Shown piece after piece: positions 36,317 to 44,978 of a stretch of 64,000 nt of DNA. Where the stretch lies: contig NZ_CH724125.1 of the NCBI RefSeq assembly GCF_000153345.1, positions 1,280,607 to 1,344,606 on the forward strand, read 5' to 3'. Under the pieces are notes generated by a model. It was not told where the DNA came from and did not search any database. It was given only the letters and a program-made list of their open reading frames with translations. Source of the stretch: Neptuniibacter caesariensis (GTDB taxonomy: Bacteria > Pseudomonadota > Gammaproteobacteria > Pseudomonadales > Balneatricaceae). The translations under genes were made by a program, and so were the position numbers. The first letter of the stretch is position 1. Every line of letters begins with the position of its first letter.

Positions 36317-36365
36317 CTGATTAGAATGGATTTATATTAGATCTATCTAATTTAAAAAACAAGCC

Positions 36366-38069
36366 ATGAAAACCAATCCAAGACCCGAAAACTTTAAAAG
36401 CAAAGCCGACCTTTTGAAATGGTTTGGCAAAGTCGCCTCCCGACATAATCAGCTGCTGACTTTATTGGGATTTTTCCAGGTAGCAGTCACCATCAGCTTT
36501 GCATGGCTAGTCGCAACGCTTTTAGATGCGGCGATCTTTGCCGAGCAGACAAGTCTCCCCTCCATGGCTGATTGGCTGGTATTAACAGCACTTTTAGTTA
36601 TACGTCCTATCTTGAGTTATCTGCAAAGCTGGGCTGGTAATCAGGCTAGTATCAAAGTTCGGGCAGAAATCAGACGTTTTACACTTAAACAGTGCTTTTC
36701 TCTGAATATCAGACTTTTTCCCAGCTTTAACGTCGCTGAACTCAGCAACTTACTGACTACCGAAATCAATAGCTTGCGTGAATATTATTCGGAATTTATC
36801 GCACAAAAGCGCTTAGCCGTGATCATGCCTATCGCCATAATCATTGCAGCATCAACAGTTAACTGGTTGGTACCCCTGATCTTGGCACTCACAGCCCCCT
36901 TGATACCTCTGTTTATGATTCTCGTCGGTAGAAAGGCAGCCGCTGCCAGCCAGGGAAATCTGCAACAACTCAATCGCCTGGGCAACTTACTGGCAGACCG
37001 GCTCAAAAACCTTCAGCCAATACAACAGGCAGGTACAGTTGAACAGGAGGCAAGCCAGCTCTACCAACAATCGGATCAATTCCGCTGCTCTACCATACGA
37101 GTACTTCGGCTGGCCTTTCTGTCCGGCACACTGCTGGAGTTCTTCAGTGCTATCAGTGTAGCGCTGGTCGCAGTTTATCTGGGCCTGTTTTTCCTAGATA
37201 AATATCAACTTGGTAGCTGGAGTACTGATCTCTCACTAGCGGAAGGGGTCTTTCTGTTGATGCTAGCCCCTGAGTTTTATCTTCCGCTACGCCGGATGGG
37301 TGCGCTGTACCATGCCAAAATGGATGCGGAGAGTGTCGCAGAGCACCTGATGCAACTGAATAATCTGGTTGCTGAAAATAGGCATAGCAATCACAAAGAA
37401 ACGGTAGAAAAACTGCAAAAAATTGAGCTGATCGATGCGCAATCAGGGGATAAAGGGCACCTGATTCATCGCCCCATATCGTTTAGCTTGCGCCCCGGGG
37501 AGAAGCTCCTGCTAAATGGCCCATCTGGCTCTGGAAAAACCACCTTGCTGGATACACTGGCAGGTCTGCATTCTCTGCCAAAGGGTGAAATAGTCATCAA
37601 TAATCAAACGCAGCGGCTTCACCAGCAAGCAGCGTGGTGGTCGCAAATCGGTTATATGCCGCAAAAACCAGAGTTGTTCTTTAGCACTATTCGCGACAAT
37701 CTCTGCCTGGGTCGGACGTTCTCCGATGCAGAGCTGTACTCTGCCCTGACTGATGCCCGCGCAGACAAGATGGTCCGTGATCTGCCGGGCGAACTTGATT
37801 ACCAGATCAGCGACAGCGGCGGTTACTTATCGGGCGGCCAGGCTCAGAGAATCGCTTTAGCAAGAGTCTTTCTGCATCAGCCAAGATTACTGCTCCTGGA
37901 TGAGCCCACAGCCAACCTGGATGCCGATACCGCACAAGCATTTTTACAACAGTTACAGCTCTTTTGTAACCGAGGGGGCATGGTCATTATGGCGAGCCAC
38001 AGGCCAGCCGATAAGCGCTTCTTCACCAAGGAAGTGGCCATGCAAGCGATGAGGAATCGCCATGATTAA
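36366..38069 (+). CDS. cydD: Thiol (glutathione/cysteine) ABC exporter subunit CydD
   Basis: A 567-residue fused ABC exporter half: six-span membrane domain (about residues 30-330) and ATPase domain with Walker A GPSGSGKTT, signature LSGGQAQRIALAR and Walker B LLLLDEPTANLD. CydDC exports reduced thiols to the periplasm and is needed for assembly of bd-type oxidase heme. It partners with cydC, which overlaps it by 8 nt. Its place next to fisR and the cydABX unit is unusual in that it joins assembly factor, oxidase and sulfide sensor in one neighbourhood. Confidence 0.93.
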   Translation: MKTNPRPENFKSKADLLKWFGKVASRHNQLLTLLGFFQVAVTISFAWLVATLLDAAIFAEQTSLPSMADWLVLTALLVIRPILSYLQSWAGNQASIKVRAEIRRFTLKQCFSLNIRLFPSFNVAELSNLLTTEINSLREYYSEFIAQKRLAVIMPIAIIIAASTVNWLVPLILALTAPLIPLFMILVGRKAAAASQGNLQQLNRLGNLLADRLKNLQPIQQAGTVEQEASQLYQQSDQFRCSTIRVLRLAFLSGTLLEFFSAISVALVAVYLGLFFLDKYQLGSWSTDLSLAEGVFLLMLAPEFYLPLRRMGALYHAKMDAESVAEHLMQLNNLVAENRHSNHKETVEKLQKIELIDAQSGDKGHLIHRPISFSLRPGEKLLLNGPSGSGKTTLLDTLAGLHSLPKGEIVINNQTQRLHQQAAWWSQIGYMPQKPELFFSTIRDNLCLGRTFSDAELYSALTDARADKMVRDLPGELDYQISDSGGYLSGGQAQRIALARVFLHQPRLLLLDEPTANLDADTAQAFLQQLQLFCNRGGMVIMASHRPADKRFFTKEVAMQAMRNRHD

Positions 38070-39684
38070 TCTAAAACAACACTATCTGACCCTACTTGTT
38101 CGCGAACGCCGCTATGCACTTCTGGGAACATTTCTCGCGATTGTCACCACCTTCTCGGGTATCGCACTACTCGCCGTATCTGGCTGGTTTATAAGTGCTG
38201 CTGCCGCTGCAGGTCTCAGTACGATAACCGCTCATACATTTAATTTTTTTACCCCGGGCGCTATGGTCCGTGGTTTATCGATCAGCCGCACAGCGGGGCG
38301 CTATGGTGAAAGAATTACCAGCCACGAAGCGACCTTTCGCATTATTGCGCAGTTACGCGCGGATCTGTTCAAGTTCGTTGCCGCGCAAAAATGGAATGAG
38401 CAACAACTTAACCGCCATCAAGTCTCAAGCCGGCTGCTCCAAGATATACACAATATTGAGTCGATCTATCAATTTGCAGTGATACCTGCCCTCACTGCAT
38501 TGGCTGTCTCTATCGGCTATCTGATTACTCTGATTCTGGTGCTGCCTCAGCTATCACTGATGGTTGCTCCGATACTATTCGCTGTATGCATTCTGATTCC
38601 CTGGCTTTACAGCCAGAGGGTTCTTGAGCCTGAAAACACACAGCAAGAGCAACAAAGCCTAATGTGGATGGAATCCAGCACACTGTTCAACGGCATACGT
38701 ACCCTGACACTTTTTCGCCAAATCGAACCCCGTGGAGCAACATTGCAGAAACAGTCCGAAGCGATGGACCGATGGGAAGCAAAAACACTTAATCGCCAAC
38801 AGCAGGTTCTTCTGCTATCGCAAATATCTCTGGCTGCCATGGCAATCATCAGTTTCTGGCAAGGCTTTATCGCTTTTAATGCTGGCCAGTTGGAAGGGGC
38901 GTATATCTTTATGCTGCTGCTTCTCACTTTAGGCTCCGCCGAAGTATTAGCCGGTACATGCCCTGCTCTGGCCAGCCTGGTATTAGGCCTGCGCGCCCTA
39001 TCCCGTTTGGAAGCACACAGTTCAAGCGCTCGCCAAATCGAAGACCAGCGTTTATTTCAAAACCCTAACAAGCAAGAGATGGCTGTTCATGTTAAGCAGT
39101 TAACTTATGTGTATCCACAAGCAGATAAAACGGTCCTGCGGAAACTCAATTTTAAGCAGCAAGGGCCTGAATGGATTTGGTTGAAAGGACCGAGCGGATG
39201 CGGAAAAAGCACATTGTTACAGCTTTTGAATGGCGACCTTAATCCGACTCAGGGCCGCATCGAATTTGACGGATTCCAGCCACATAAGGTTCAGTTTATG
39301 CCTCAGAGGATCGATATTCTCAGAGCCTCTCTGCGTGACAATCTCTGCTTGCACCACCCTCATTCAGATGAGCAACTCTGGACTGCATTGGAGCAAGTTG
39401 AACTGGCCAGTTGGGCGAAACACCTCCCTCATGGTCTAGATACCTGGCTTGGTGAGAATGAGTGGCAACCTTCGGGAGGTGAGAGTAAACGCATCGGACT
39501 TGCACGCATTCTGCTACAGGATCCCAACCTCATTCTGCTGGATGAACCCACCGCCGGGCTCGATACAGATCTGTCAGTGACACTTCTGCAAAGGTTAGCT
39601 GATCAGTGGAAAGATAAGTTGGTTATCTGCAGCAGCCATGAATGCTTCCGGAAGATGAATCAAAACCGGAGTATTCAGTTATAG
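38062..39684 (+). CDS. cydC: Thiol ABC exporter subunit CydC
   Basis: A 540-residue partner half-transporter with the CydC-type start LVRERRYALLGTFLA and TTFSGIALLAVSGWFISAAAAAGL. Membrane spans lie over residues 15-310; ATPase: Walker A GPSGCGKST, signature PSGGESKRIGLAR (QPSGGE rather than LSGGQ), Walker B LILLDEPTAGLD. The altered signature motif is seen in many CydC proteins and suggests one weak ATP site. It overlaps cydD and ends 18 nt before the tRNA-associated repeats. Confidence 0.93.
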   Translation: MINLKQHYLTLLVRERRYALLGTFLAIVTTFSGIALLAVSGWFISAAAAAGLSTITAHTFNFFTPGAMVRGLSISRTAGRYGERITSHEATFRIIAQLRADLFKFVAAQKWNEQQLNRHQVSSRLLQDIHNIESIYQFAVIPALTALAVSIGYLITLILVLPQLSLMVAPILFAVCILIPWLYSQRVLEPENTQQEQQSLMWMESSTLFNGIRTLTLFRQIEPRGATLQKQSEAMDRWEAKTLNRQQQVLLLSQISLAAMAIISFWQGFIAFNAGQLEGAYIFMLLLLTLGSAEVLAGTCPALASLVLGLRALSRLEAHSSSARQIEDQRLFQNPNKQEMAVHVKQLTYVYPQADKTVLRKLNFKQQGPEWIWLKGPSGCGKSTLLQLLNGDLNPTQGRIEFDGFQPHKVQFMPQRIDILRASLRDNLCLHHPHSDEQLWTALEQVELASWAKHLPHGLDTWLGENEWQPSGGESKRIGLARILLQDPNLILLDEPTAGLDTDLSVTLLQRLADQWKDKLVICSSHECFRKMNQNRSIQL

Positions 39685-39701
39685 GTAAGTTGAAAGCCCC
39701 C

Positions 39702-39748
39702 ATGTGGTCTCGCTGCGCGAGGCTCGAACGCCTTCGGCAGTTATCATC
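39702..39748. repeat. 47-nt repeat, copy A, downstream of the tRNA-Val duplication
   Basis: Nearly identical to 39867-39913 (differences confined to a GCTGCGCGAG/GCTTCGCTCG stretch). The pair is spaced with two terminators and a tRNA-Val 3' fragment, so the block looks like a partial tandem duplication. No coding function is likely. Confidence 0.75.
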
Positions 39749-39766
39749 GGCCGTCCTCCAGGCACA

Positions 39767-39795
39767 AAAAAACCACCCAGCGGTGGTTTCTTTTA
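39767..39795 (-). terminator. Terminator hairpin after the tRNA-Val 3' fragment
   Basis: AAACCACC-GCTG-GGTGGTTT with a T-run on both strands; on the minus strand it follows the truncated tRNA copy as the other terminator follows the intact tRNA. It could also end the cydDC transcript. Confidence 0.85.
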
Positions 39796-39797
39796 TA

Positions 39798-39818
39798 TCT
39801 GGTAGGACTAGGCAGATT
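39798..39818 (-). repeat. Duplicated 3' end of tRNA-Val (possible att-like remnant)
   Basis: 21 nt identical to the 3' end of the intact tRNA-Val plus two flanking bases (39977-39997). The rest of the tRNA is replaced by unrelated sequence (39819-39866). A direct repeat of a tRNA 3' end is what site-specific integration or unequal recombination leaves behind. Confidence 0.7.
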
Positions 39819-39866
39819 ATACGGCGCTTCGCACCTTCCCCTTCGGGGCTATCGTCGCAAGCTCCG

Positions 39867-39913
39867 ATGTGGTCTCGCTTCGCTCGGCTCGAACGCCTTC
39901 GGCAGTTATCATC
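39867..39913. repeat. 47-nt repeat, copy B
   Basis: Partner of 39702-39748. Its end contains GGCAG...CTGCC, similar in look to a tRNA T-arm pair, but I see no tRNA there. Confidence 0.75.
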
Positions 39914-39942
39914 TGCCAGTTAATTCCTACACTGCAGAATAC

Positions 39943-39971
39943 AAAAAGCCCGCAACAAGTGCGGGCTTCTT
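39943..39971 (-). terminator. Terminator of tRNA-Val
   Basis: AAGCCCGCA-CTTG-TTGCGGGCTTTTTG hairpin on the minus strand, starting 8 nt after the tRNA CCA end. Confidence 0.92.
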
Positions 39972-39978
39972 AGAATTC

Positions 39979-40055
<77 letters not shown>

Positions 40056-40131
40056 ATTTCGCTGTTATCGTGCAGCGGGAGGTATCTTACCGTTTTGAAA
40101 TACAAACGCAAGGTTTCTGGCGAAGAAGTTG

Positions 40132-40299
40132 TTACTGAAAAGCAAGATAGAGCATAGGGGTTAGAAAGGTGCCCATAACGCAGGCATTTATGCTGGCGGT
40201 TTGGTAGGCAATAGCGGGAAGAAGCGCTTTCTGAAGAAGATATACTACACCACTGCCAAGCAGGAACAGTGTAATAAAAATCAGCTCAACTACAGACAT
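40132..40299 (-). CDS. Small two-span membrane protein, unknown
   Basis: A 55-residue protein starting MSVVELIFITLFLLGSGVVY, with two hydrophobic segments (about 3-22 and 28-52). I do not recognise it. The longest frame begins 21 nt earlier, but the ATG at 40299 has GGGAGG five bases upstream and is preferred. It stands alone beside tRNA-Val. Small, but the ribosome-binding site and membrane profile make it believable. Confidence 0.5.
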   Translation of the reverse strand: MSVVELIFITLFLLGSGVVYLLQKALLPAIAYQTASINACVMGTFLTPMLYLAFQ

Positions 40300-40471
40300 A
40301 CTAACCTCCCTATTCTTCACTTCAGATTAGTACTGTTGAGCCTGATGTCGCTCAAATAACCCTACTATTTACTACAGTTTTCAGAAAATTAGGAATTTTT
40401 CTTATATCGACACCCTCTTATATACAGCTATATAAATATTAAACAACTGTACACTCATAAGGAGAGGAGCG

Positions 40472-40660
40472 ATGGAGATGAAGGAAAGGTGCTCGTGTAG
40501 CGGCTGTCTTGAACAGATTATGCAAATCGAACCGTCAAAGCACAGCAAAGCGTGGGAAAAGCTTGGCCGACAGCTACCTCAGTGCGACCTGTGTAAAGCG
40601 GCGCTGAAAGATAAGATGTATGGCAACAGCAGGTCCATCCCCAAAGTAGACCTAAATTAA
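40472..40660 (+). CDS. Small cysteine-rich (zinc-ribbon-like) protein
   Basis: A 62-residue protein with CSCSGC at residues 7-12 and CDLC near 38-41, giving two metal-knuckle-like pairs, plus a Lys/Arg-rich tail. No known family is recognised. AGGAGAGGAG lies directly before the ATG. It ends shortly before the converging response-regulator gene. It may bind zinc, but this is not proven by sequence. Confidence 0.5.
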   Translation: MEMKERCSCSGCLEQIMQIEPSKHSKAWEKLGRQLPQCDLCKAALKDKMYGNSRSIPKVDLN

Positions 40661-40686
40661 ACCGCTTGCTTCCCACGGCTATCTGC

Positions 40687-41340
40687 CTAATCAACCAGAT
40701 TATTATCAATGGCATAGCGGGTTAATCCGGCTGCCGTATGTATATCGAGTTTGTTTTTAATATTCTGGCGATGGGTTTCAACGGTTCTCACTGATATATC
40801 AAGCGTCCGTGCGATCTCTTTATTGCTATTCCCTTCAGCCACCAGCTTAAGCACATCTTTCTCACGCCCCGTTAGCGCTTCTTGCTCTGCTTTCTCGTTT
40901 ACTGCCTGTTCCTGTTCAAACTGACTAAATAACGCCTGAGAAGCACCTGAGCTGAAGTAGGAACCACCACTAAATACCGTTTCAATTGCTGTAATAAGTT
41001 CTGATGAAGAGACATCTTTGAGCACGTAGCCAGCAGCGCCGCACTTAATCAGCTTGACGATATACTCTCTGTCATCGTGCATACTCAAAATCAGCACTTT
41101 GATATTCGGTTGCTCGTCCCGGAATTTTTCGGCTGCCTCAAAGCCATTCATCACGGGCATAGACACATCCATAAGCACAACATCCGGGGTTAGCTCAGCC
41201 GCTACCTGCAGCGCCTGCTGGCCATCATTGGCCATACCCACCACATCAATCGTAGGCTCCCCTTCTAACCGCGCACTTATTCCATCCAGAACCAGAGGGT
41301 GGTCATCCACTAATACAACCCGGATCTTTTTATCGCTCAT
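40687..41340 (-). CDS. NarL/FixJ-type response regulator
   Basis: A 217-residue response regulator: receiver domain with the phosphorylation Asp58 (DVVLMDVSMP) and acidic pocket VDDH at 11-14, and a C-terminal LuxR-type helix-turn-helix (LTGREKDVLKLVAEGNSNKEIARTLDISVRTVETHRQNI). It follows the sensor kinase gene with a 20-nt gap and should be phosphorylated by it. The nearby TRAP transporter is a plausible target because its leader has repeated TACGTA sites, but that is inference. Confidence 0.94.
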   Translation of the reverse strand: MSDKKIRVVLVDDHPLVLDGISARLEGEPTIDVVGMANDGQQALQVAAELTPDVVLMDVSMPVMNGFEAAEKFRDEQPNIKVLILSMHDDREYIVKLIKCGAAGYVLKDVSSSELITAIETVFSGGSYFSSGASQALFSQFEQEQAVNEKAEQEALTGREKDVLKLVAEGNSNKEIARTLDISVRTVETHRQNIKNKLDIHTAAGLTRYAIDNNLVD

Positions 41341-41360
41341 CTTTTCTTATTCTCTCCAGA

Positions 41361-42716
41361 TCAAAGTATGGTAAAACCCGCTCGCAGCTTAGTTCCTGAA
41401 CCTGGTCGCGACTTAAGGCTGAAATGGCCACTTAACAGCTCAGTACGCTCGCGCATATTCAATAAGCCAATCCCTGCTTCAGCTTTATCTTCAACGAAGC
41501 CTTTGCCATCGTCAGCAACCTCTACCCAGATATAGCCCTCTTTCGGCCAGATCCGAATACCTACATTGTTAGCTTCTGCGTGCTTCTCTATGTTAGTCAA
41601 AGACTCCTGCACAATTCTATACAGGGTGATCTCGATATCATCCGGCAATCTTTGCTCCGGTAGCTCGATACGCACATTCGTCAGCATACGTGTGCGTTCA
41701 GAGAAATCACTGGTCATACTATAGATGGCAGATTCCAGGCCCAGGTCATCCAATTGAATGGGGCGTAGATCATGGGAGATACGCCGTACTTCCTGAATAG
41801 CCATGTTGAGTACATCACAACCTTTATCCAGATCATTTACTGCGGAATCATCTTGTTTGAGAAGCTTGTCCCGGGCCAGCTCTAAGCGGAACTTAACAGA
41901 TACCATTAGCTGGTTTATCCCGTCATGTAGCTCACGGGCAAAGTTACGTCGCTGGCTCACCTGAAACTGGACATGATTATGAGCTAACTGGCGCAATCGC
42001 TCATCTGCCAGCTGTGATGCATGCATATTGATCGCAACACCCACTAAAGCAATGATAATGACAGTGCCGGCCAGAATAACCACTACAGTAAAGAAGGTAT
42101 TTCGAATATTACGGGTCACTTTAAGACGGATTGCAGCCACTTCATTACTGATATCATCGATATACAGGCCAGTTCCAACCATCCAGTTAAATTTTGGGAT
42201 CTCAACCACATAACTGAGCTTATCTTCCAGATCCCCCTTAGAAGGTTTACCCCAAACATATTGGTAAAAACCACCCCCGCTTTCAGCTATCCGTAACAGA
42301 TCCTGAATAACATACTTGCCATTTGCGTCCTGAAGGTCCATCAGATTCTGACCAACCAGTTCATGCTGAATAGGATGGACAAGGTTCATACCTTTACGGT
42401 CATAAACAAAGAAGTAACCATCGTCACCATAAGTTAAACCATGAAGAATCTCTTTTATGCTTTCCTCAGCCTGTTTATCACCGGGGTCTGCCTTAGCAAT
42501 AATGTGCTCAATTGAGTTCATCGCCAGGGCGACATAGTGCTGAAGTTCCTGACGCTTAGAACGCAGTAAGTTTTCTTCAAAGATGCTGATCTCTTGCTCA
42601 GATAAAATGCGTGCCTGAGTCAGGCTGATCATGGTGATAGCAACGGTTACAAGAACCAAGGGCAGGATGGAAAGCAGCAGTACTTTCGTTTTCAGAGAGG
42701 CGGTAACCCGTTTCAT
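41361..42716 (-). CDS. Cache-domain histidine kinase (HPK7/NarX-like)
   Basis: A 451-residue sensor: N-terminal span, periplasmic single Cache_2 domain (GDDGYFFVYDRKGMNLVHP and MVGTGLYIDDI), second span near 200-228, HisKA_3 dimerisation domain with phospho-accepting His in ARELHDGINQ near 260, and a HATPase domain with DDGKGFVED and GIGLLNMRER. Cache_2 sensors next to TRAP systems often detect organic acids. It pairs with the NarL-type regulator downstream. Confidence 0.92.
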   Translation of the reverse strand: MKRVTASLKTKVLLLSILPLVLVTVAITMISLTQARILSEQEISIFEENLLRSKRQELQHYVALAMNSIEHIIAKADPGDKQAEESIKEILHGLTYGDDGYFFVYDRKGMNLVHPIQHELVGQNLMDLQDANGKYVIQDLLRIAESGGGFYQYVWGKPSKGDLEDKLSYVVEIPKFNWMVGTGLYIDDISNEVAAIRLKVTRNIRNTFFTVVVILAGTVIIIALVGVAINMHASQLADERLRQLAHNHVQFQVSQRRNFARELHDGINQLMVSVKFRLELARDKLLKQDDSAVNDLDKGCDVLNMAIQEVRRISHDLRPIQLDDLGLESAIYSMTSDFSERTRMLTNVRIELPEQRLPDDIEITLYRIVQESLTNIEKHAEANNVGIRIWPKEGYIWVEVADDGKGFVEDKAEAGIGLLNMRERTELLSGHFSLKSRPGSGTKLRAGFTIL

Positions 42717-42798
42717 CTTCGCTGGCGTTCCTGATAAATTTTGCGGATAGTTATTATTATCTTCCTAAATTATAAAGGATCTGGAGGTATAAGGCTTC

Positions 42799-43665
42799 AT
42801 GGATTCATCACTCTGGTCTCGCGCTGAAGCGATAGCCGATTCAGCGAAAAAACTGGGCTCACTGCAAAGCTTAGAAACCCTTTCTGAAAACTTACAGGAA
42901 GGTAATCTCTGCTTCACCTTAAGGCAGATCTCCAGCCTGCGAAGAAAAAAGAACAACAGTGAAAGAAGCGATAAACCGAGGAATCCATTTTTTCCTTATG
43001 AAGCGCCCCTCTTTGTTGATAATGCGGGGCCTGCTCACAATATTCTGCTGAACAAATTCAACGTGCTCGAGCAGCACCTGCTAATCACTACAAAGGTCTT
43101 TGAGCCCCAGACCAGTGAACTGTCATTAGCCGACTTCCACGCCCTGTATGAATGCATGAAACAGGACAAAGCCCTCGCCTTCTACAACAGCGGCCCTGAG
43201 GCGGGTGCCAGTCAACAACATAAACACCTGCAACTGGTCAAAACTGCCCCTGCGGCGCAGGATATTCCGTTTGCAGCAATCTTTGAGCAACTCAGAGATG
43301 AAGTCCCCAGAAAGCTTGCCGACCTTCCTTTTGAACATGTGGCGCTTGGTCTTAACAATAATCTGTTTGATTCGGAATGGTTTACCCCGGCAGATGCGGC
43401 TGCGCAGCTTAAAAATCTCTATGACCGCCTTCGGGCTTCGCTATCGATTGAATCAACAGCCGGGCATATCGAACAGCCCTATAACTGGCTATTAACCCAG
43501 GAATGGATGCTGCTGGTCCCACGCAGAAAGGAAAGTTATCAGGGGGTATCGCTGAATGCGCTCGCCTTTATTGGCTCGATTCTTGTGCCGGATAAAAAAC
43601 AAGCCCGACAGATAAAATCTGCCGGGCTTGCCAGAGCACTTACTGAAGTGAGCGGTCTTATTTAG
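42799..43665 (+). CDS. Ap4A phosphorylase / ATP adenylyltransferase family protein
   Basis: A 288-residue protein of the HIT-superfamily Ap4A phosphorylase type. The catalytic histidine motif is GASQQHKHLQLV (H-x-H-x-Q), preceded by the N-terminal domain with PFFPYE and HNILLNKF. These enzymes cleave diadenosine tetraphosphate phosphorolytically. It overlaps the TRAP binding-protein gene tail-to-tail by 8 nt. The 3' end contains, on the opposite strand, that gene's terminator (43594-43630), so the last codons also carry a structural RNA signal. Confidence 0.82.
   Translation: MDSSLWSRAEAIADSAKKLGSLQSLETLSENLQEGNLCFTLRQISSLRRKKNNSERSDKPRNPFFPYEAPLFVDNAGPAHNILLNKFNVLEQHLLITTKVFEPQTSELSLADFHALYECMKQDKALAFYNSGPEAGASQQHKHLQLVKTAPAAQDIPFAAIFEQLRDEVPRKLADLPFEHVALGLNNNLFDSEWFTPADAAAQLKNLYDRLRASLSIESTAGHIEQPYNWLLTQEWMLLVPRRKESYQGVSLNALAFIGSILVPDKKQARQIKSAGLARALTEVSGLI
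43594..43630 (-). terminator. Intrinsic terminator of dctP copy 1, nested in the Ap4A gene
   Basis: On the minus strand CAAGCCCGGCAGAT-TTT-ATCTGTCGGGCTTG forms a long hairpin followed by TTTTTT. It lies inside the coding end of the converging gene and about 28 nt after the dctP copy 1 stop. Confidence 0.88.
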
Positions 43666-44737
43666 ACAAGCTATTCAGGTAAGCTTTATCAGAGATATCA
43701 GTCCAGGCACGAGCTTTCGCCATGTACGCTGCCTGAGATTCCTGAATACGCTTAGTCAGTGGATCTTTTGCAGCCGCTTCTTTCAGCAACGCATCATTCG
43801 CTTCACGCATTGCTGAAATTACTTCTGCAGGGAAAGATTTAACTTTGATGTTAGGGAACTCTTTCTTCATTGTGTCCCAGTTTACACCTGACTCATGATA
43901 AGACTGGATATACATATCATAAGCGGCAGTACGCATTGCCGTTGTCAGAATAGTCTGTAGGTCTTCAGGAAGCTTTTCGAATTTCTTCTTGTTAACCATG
44001 AACTGAAGCTCACTAGCTGGCTCATGCCAACCGGTGTAGTAGTAAGGAGCGATTTTGTGGAAACCAAGGCGGATATCCAGTGATGGACCAACCCACTCTA
44101 CGGCATCAACCGTTTTACGTTCCAAAGAGGTATACAGGTCACCCGGAGCAATATTCACGGGTTTTGCACCCAGTTTTGCCCAGATCTCGCCAGCAAAACC
44201 CGGGATACGAATCTTCAGACCTTTAACATCTTCCAGGCTGTTAATCTCTTTCTGGAACCAACCACCCATCTGTACGCCGGTGTTACCACCAGGGAATGAA
44301 AGCATACCGAACTTACCGTATACCTCATTCATTAACGCCTGACCTTCGCCATAGTAGAACCAGCCATACTGCTCAGGAGCTGTCATACCGAATGGCATCG
44401 TCGTGAAATACAGTGTGTTAGGAACCTTACCCTTCCAATAATATGAAGCTGAGTGACCAATATCATACTGGCCAGCACGTACCATATCGAAAACGCCAAA
44501 AGGCGCTTTGTGCTTGTTCGCAGAATCGATGGTTATTTTCAGACGACCGTTGGACATTGTATCTGCCAAAGCAGCCATCTTTTTAGTAGTTTCGCCAAGG
44601 ATTGGAGTATTAGGTCCCCATGTTTCTGCCAGCTTCAGTTTGTAAACTTTATCGGCGGCCATTGCGGATGATGCTGCAAACATAGAGCAGCATAGCGCAG
44701 CGCCTGTCAGTACTTTTTTATAGTTATAAATGGACAT
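43658..44737 (-). CDS. TRAP transporter substrate-binding protein DctP (copy 1)
   Basis: A 359-residue periplasmic binding protein of the TRAP DctP family, in the mannitol/2-keto-acid (TakP-like) branch: signal peptide ending AMAA, GLKIRIPGFAGE with the carboxylate-binding arginine, DAVEWVGPSLDIRLGFHKIAPYYYTGWHEP, and a long C-terminal helix. It is about 80% similar by eye to the copy at 46900, so it is a recent-looking paralogue. It has its own leader downstream of a terminator and sits last in the dctP-dctQ-dctM-dctP order. The ligand is probably a monocarboxylate or 2-oxoacid, unproven. Confidence 0.93.
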   Translation of the reverse strand: MSIYNYKKVLTGAALCCSMFAASSAMAADKVYKLKLAETWGPNTPILGETTKKMAALADTMSNGRLKITIDSANKHKAPFGVFDMVRAGQYDIGHSASYYWKGKVPNTLYFTTMPFGMTAPEQYGWFYYGEGQALMNEVYGKFGMLSFPGGNTGVQMGGWFQKEINSLEDVKGLKIRIPGFAGEIWAKLGAKPVNIAPGDLYTSLERKTVDAVEWVGPSLDIRLGFHKIAPYYYTGWHEPASELQFMVNKKKFEKLPEDLQTILTTAMRTAAYDMYIQSYHESGVNWDTMKKEFPNIKVKSFPAEVISAMREANDALLKEAAAKDPLTKRIQESQAAYMAKARAWTDISDKAYLNSLSK

Positions 44738-44828
44738 TAGTAATCCCTGTTAATCTGTTATTAGATTTTTGTTATCGGGGAAAATACTAATACAAGTTTG
44801 GGGGGACAGAAAGTAGTTAACTTCTTTA

Positions 44829-44860
44829 TTATCAAAAAAAATACCCCGCAAAGCGGGGCC
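44829..44860 (-). terminator. Terminator after dctM
   Basis: GCCCCGC-TTT-GCGGGG hairpin on the minus strand followed by TATTTTTTTT. It separates dctP-dctQ-dctM from the second dctP, which then needs its own promoter in 44738-44828. Confidence 0.9.
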
Positions 44861-44978
44861 GTCCGAGCACACGCGGACCACGGGAATGAACCGTTAAATG
44901 GAGGAATGAAAAGCGTCCAAAAACGCTTTTTGAAACCAGATTGAGTGGCTCGCCAGAACCACTCAATCTAAGGCATTT

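Noticed and set aside
39642-39923. 93-residue plus-strand frame with repeated PMWSR/RLERLRQL
   Set aside because: It reads across the cydC end and the duplicated non-coding repeats; repeats explain the pattern.
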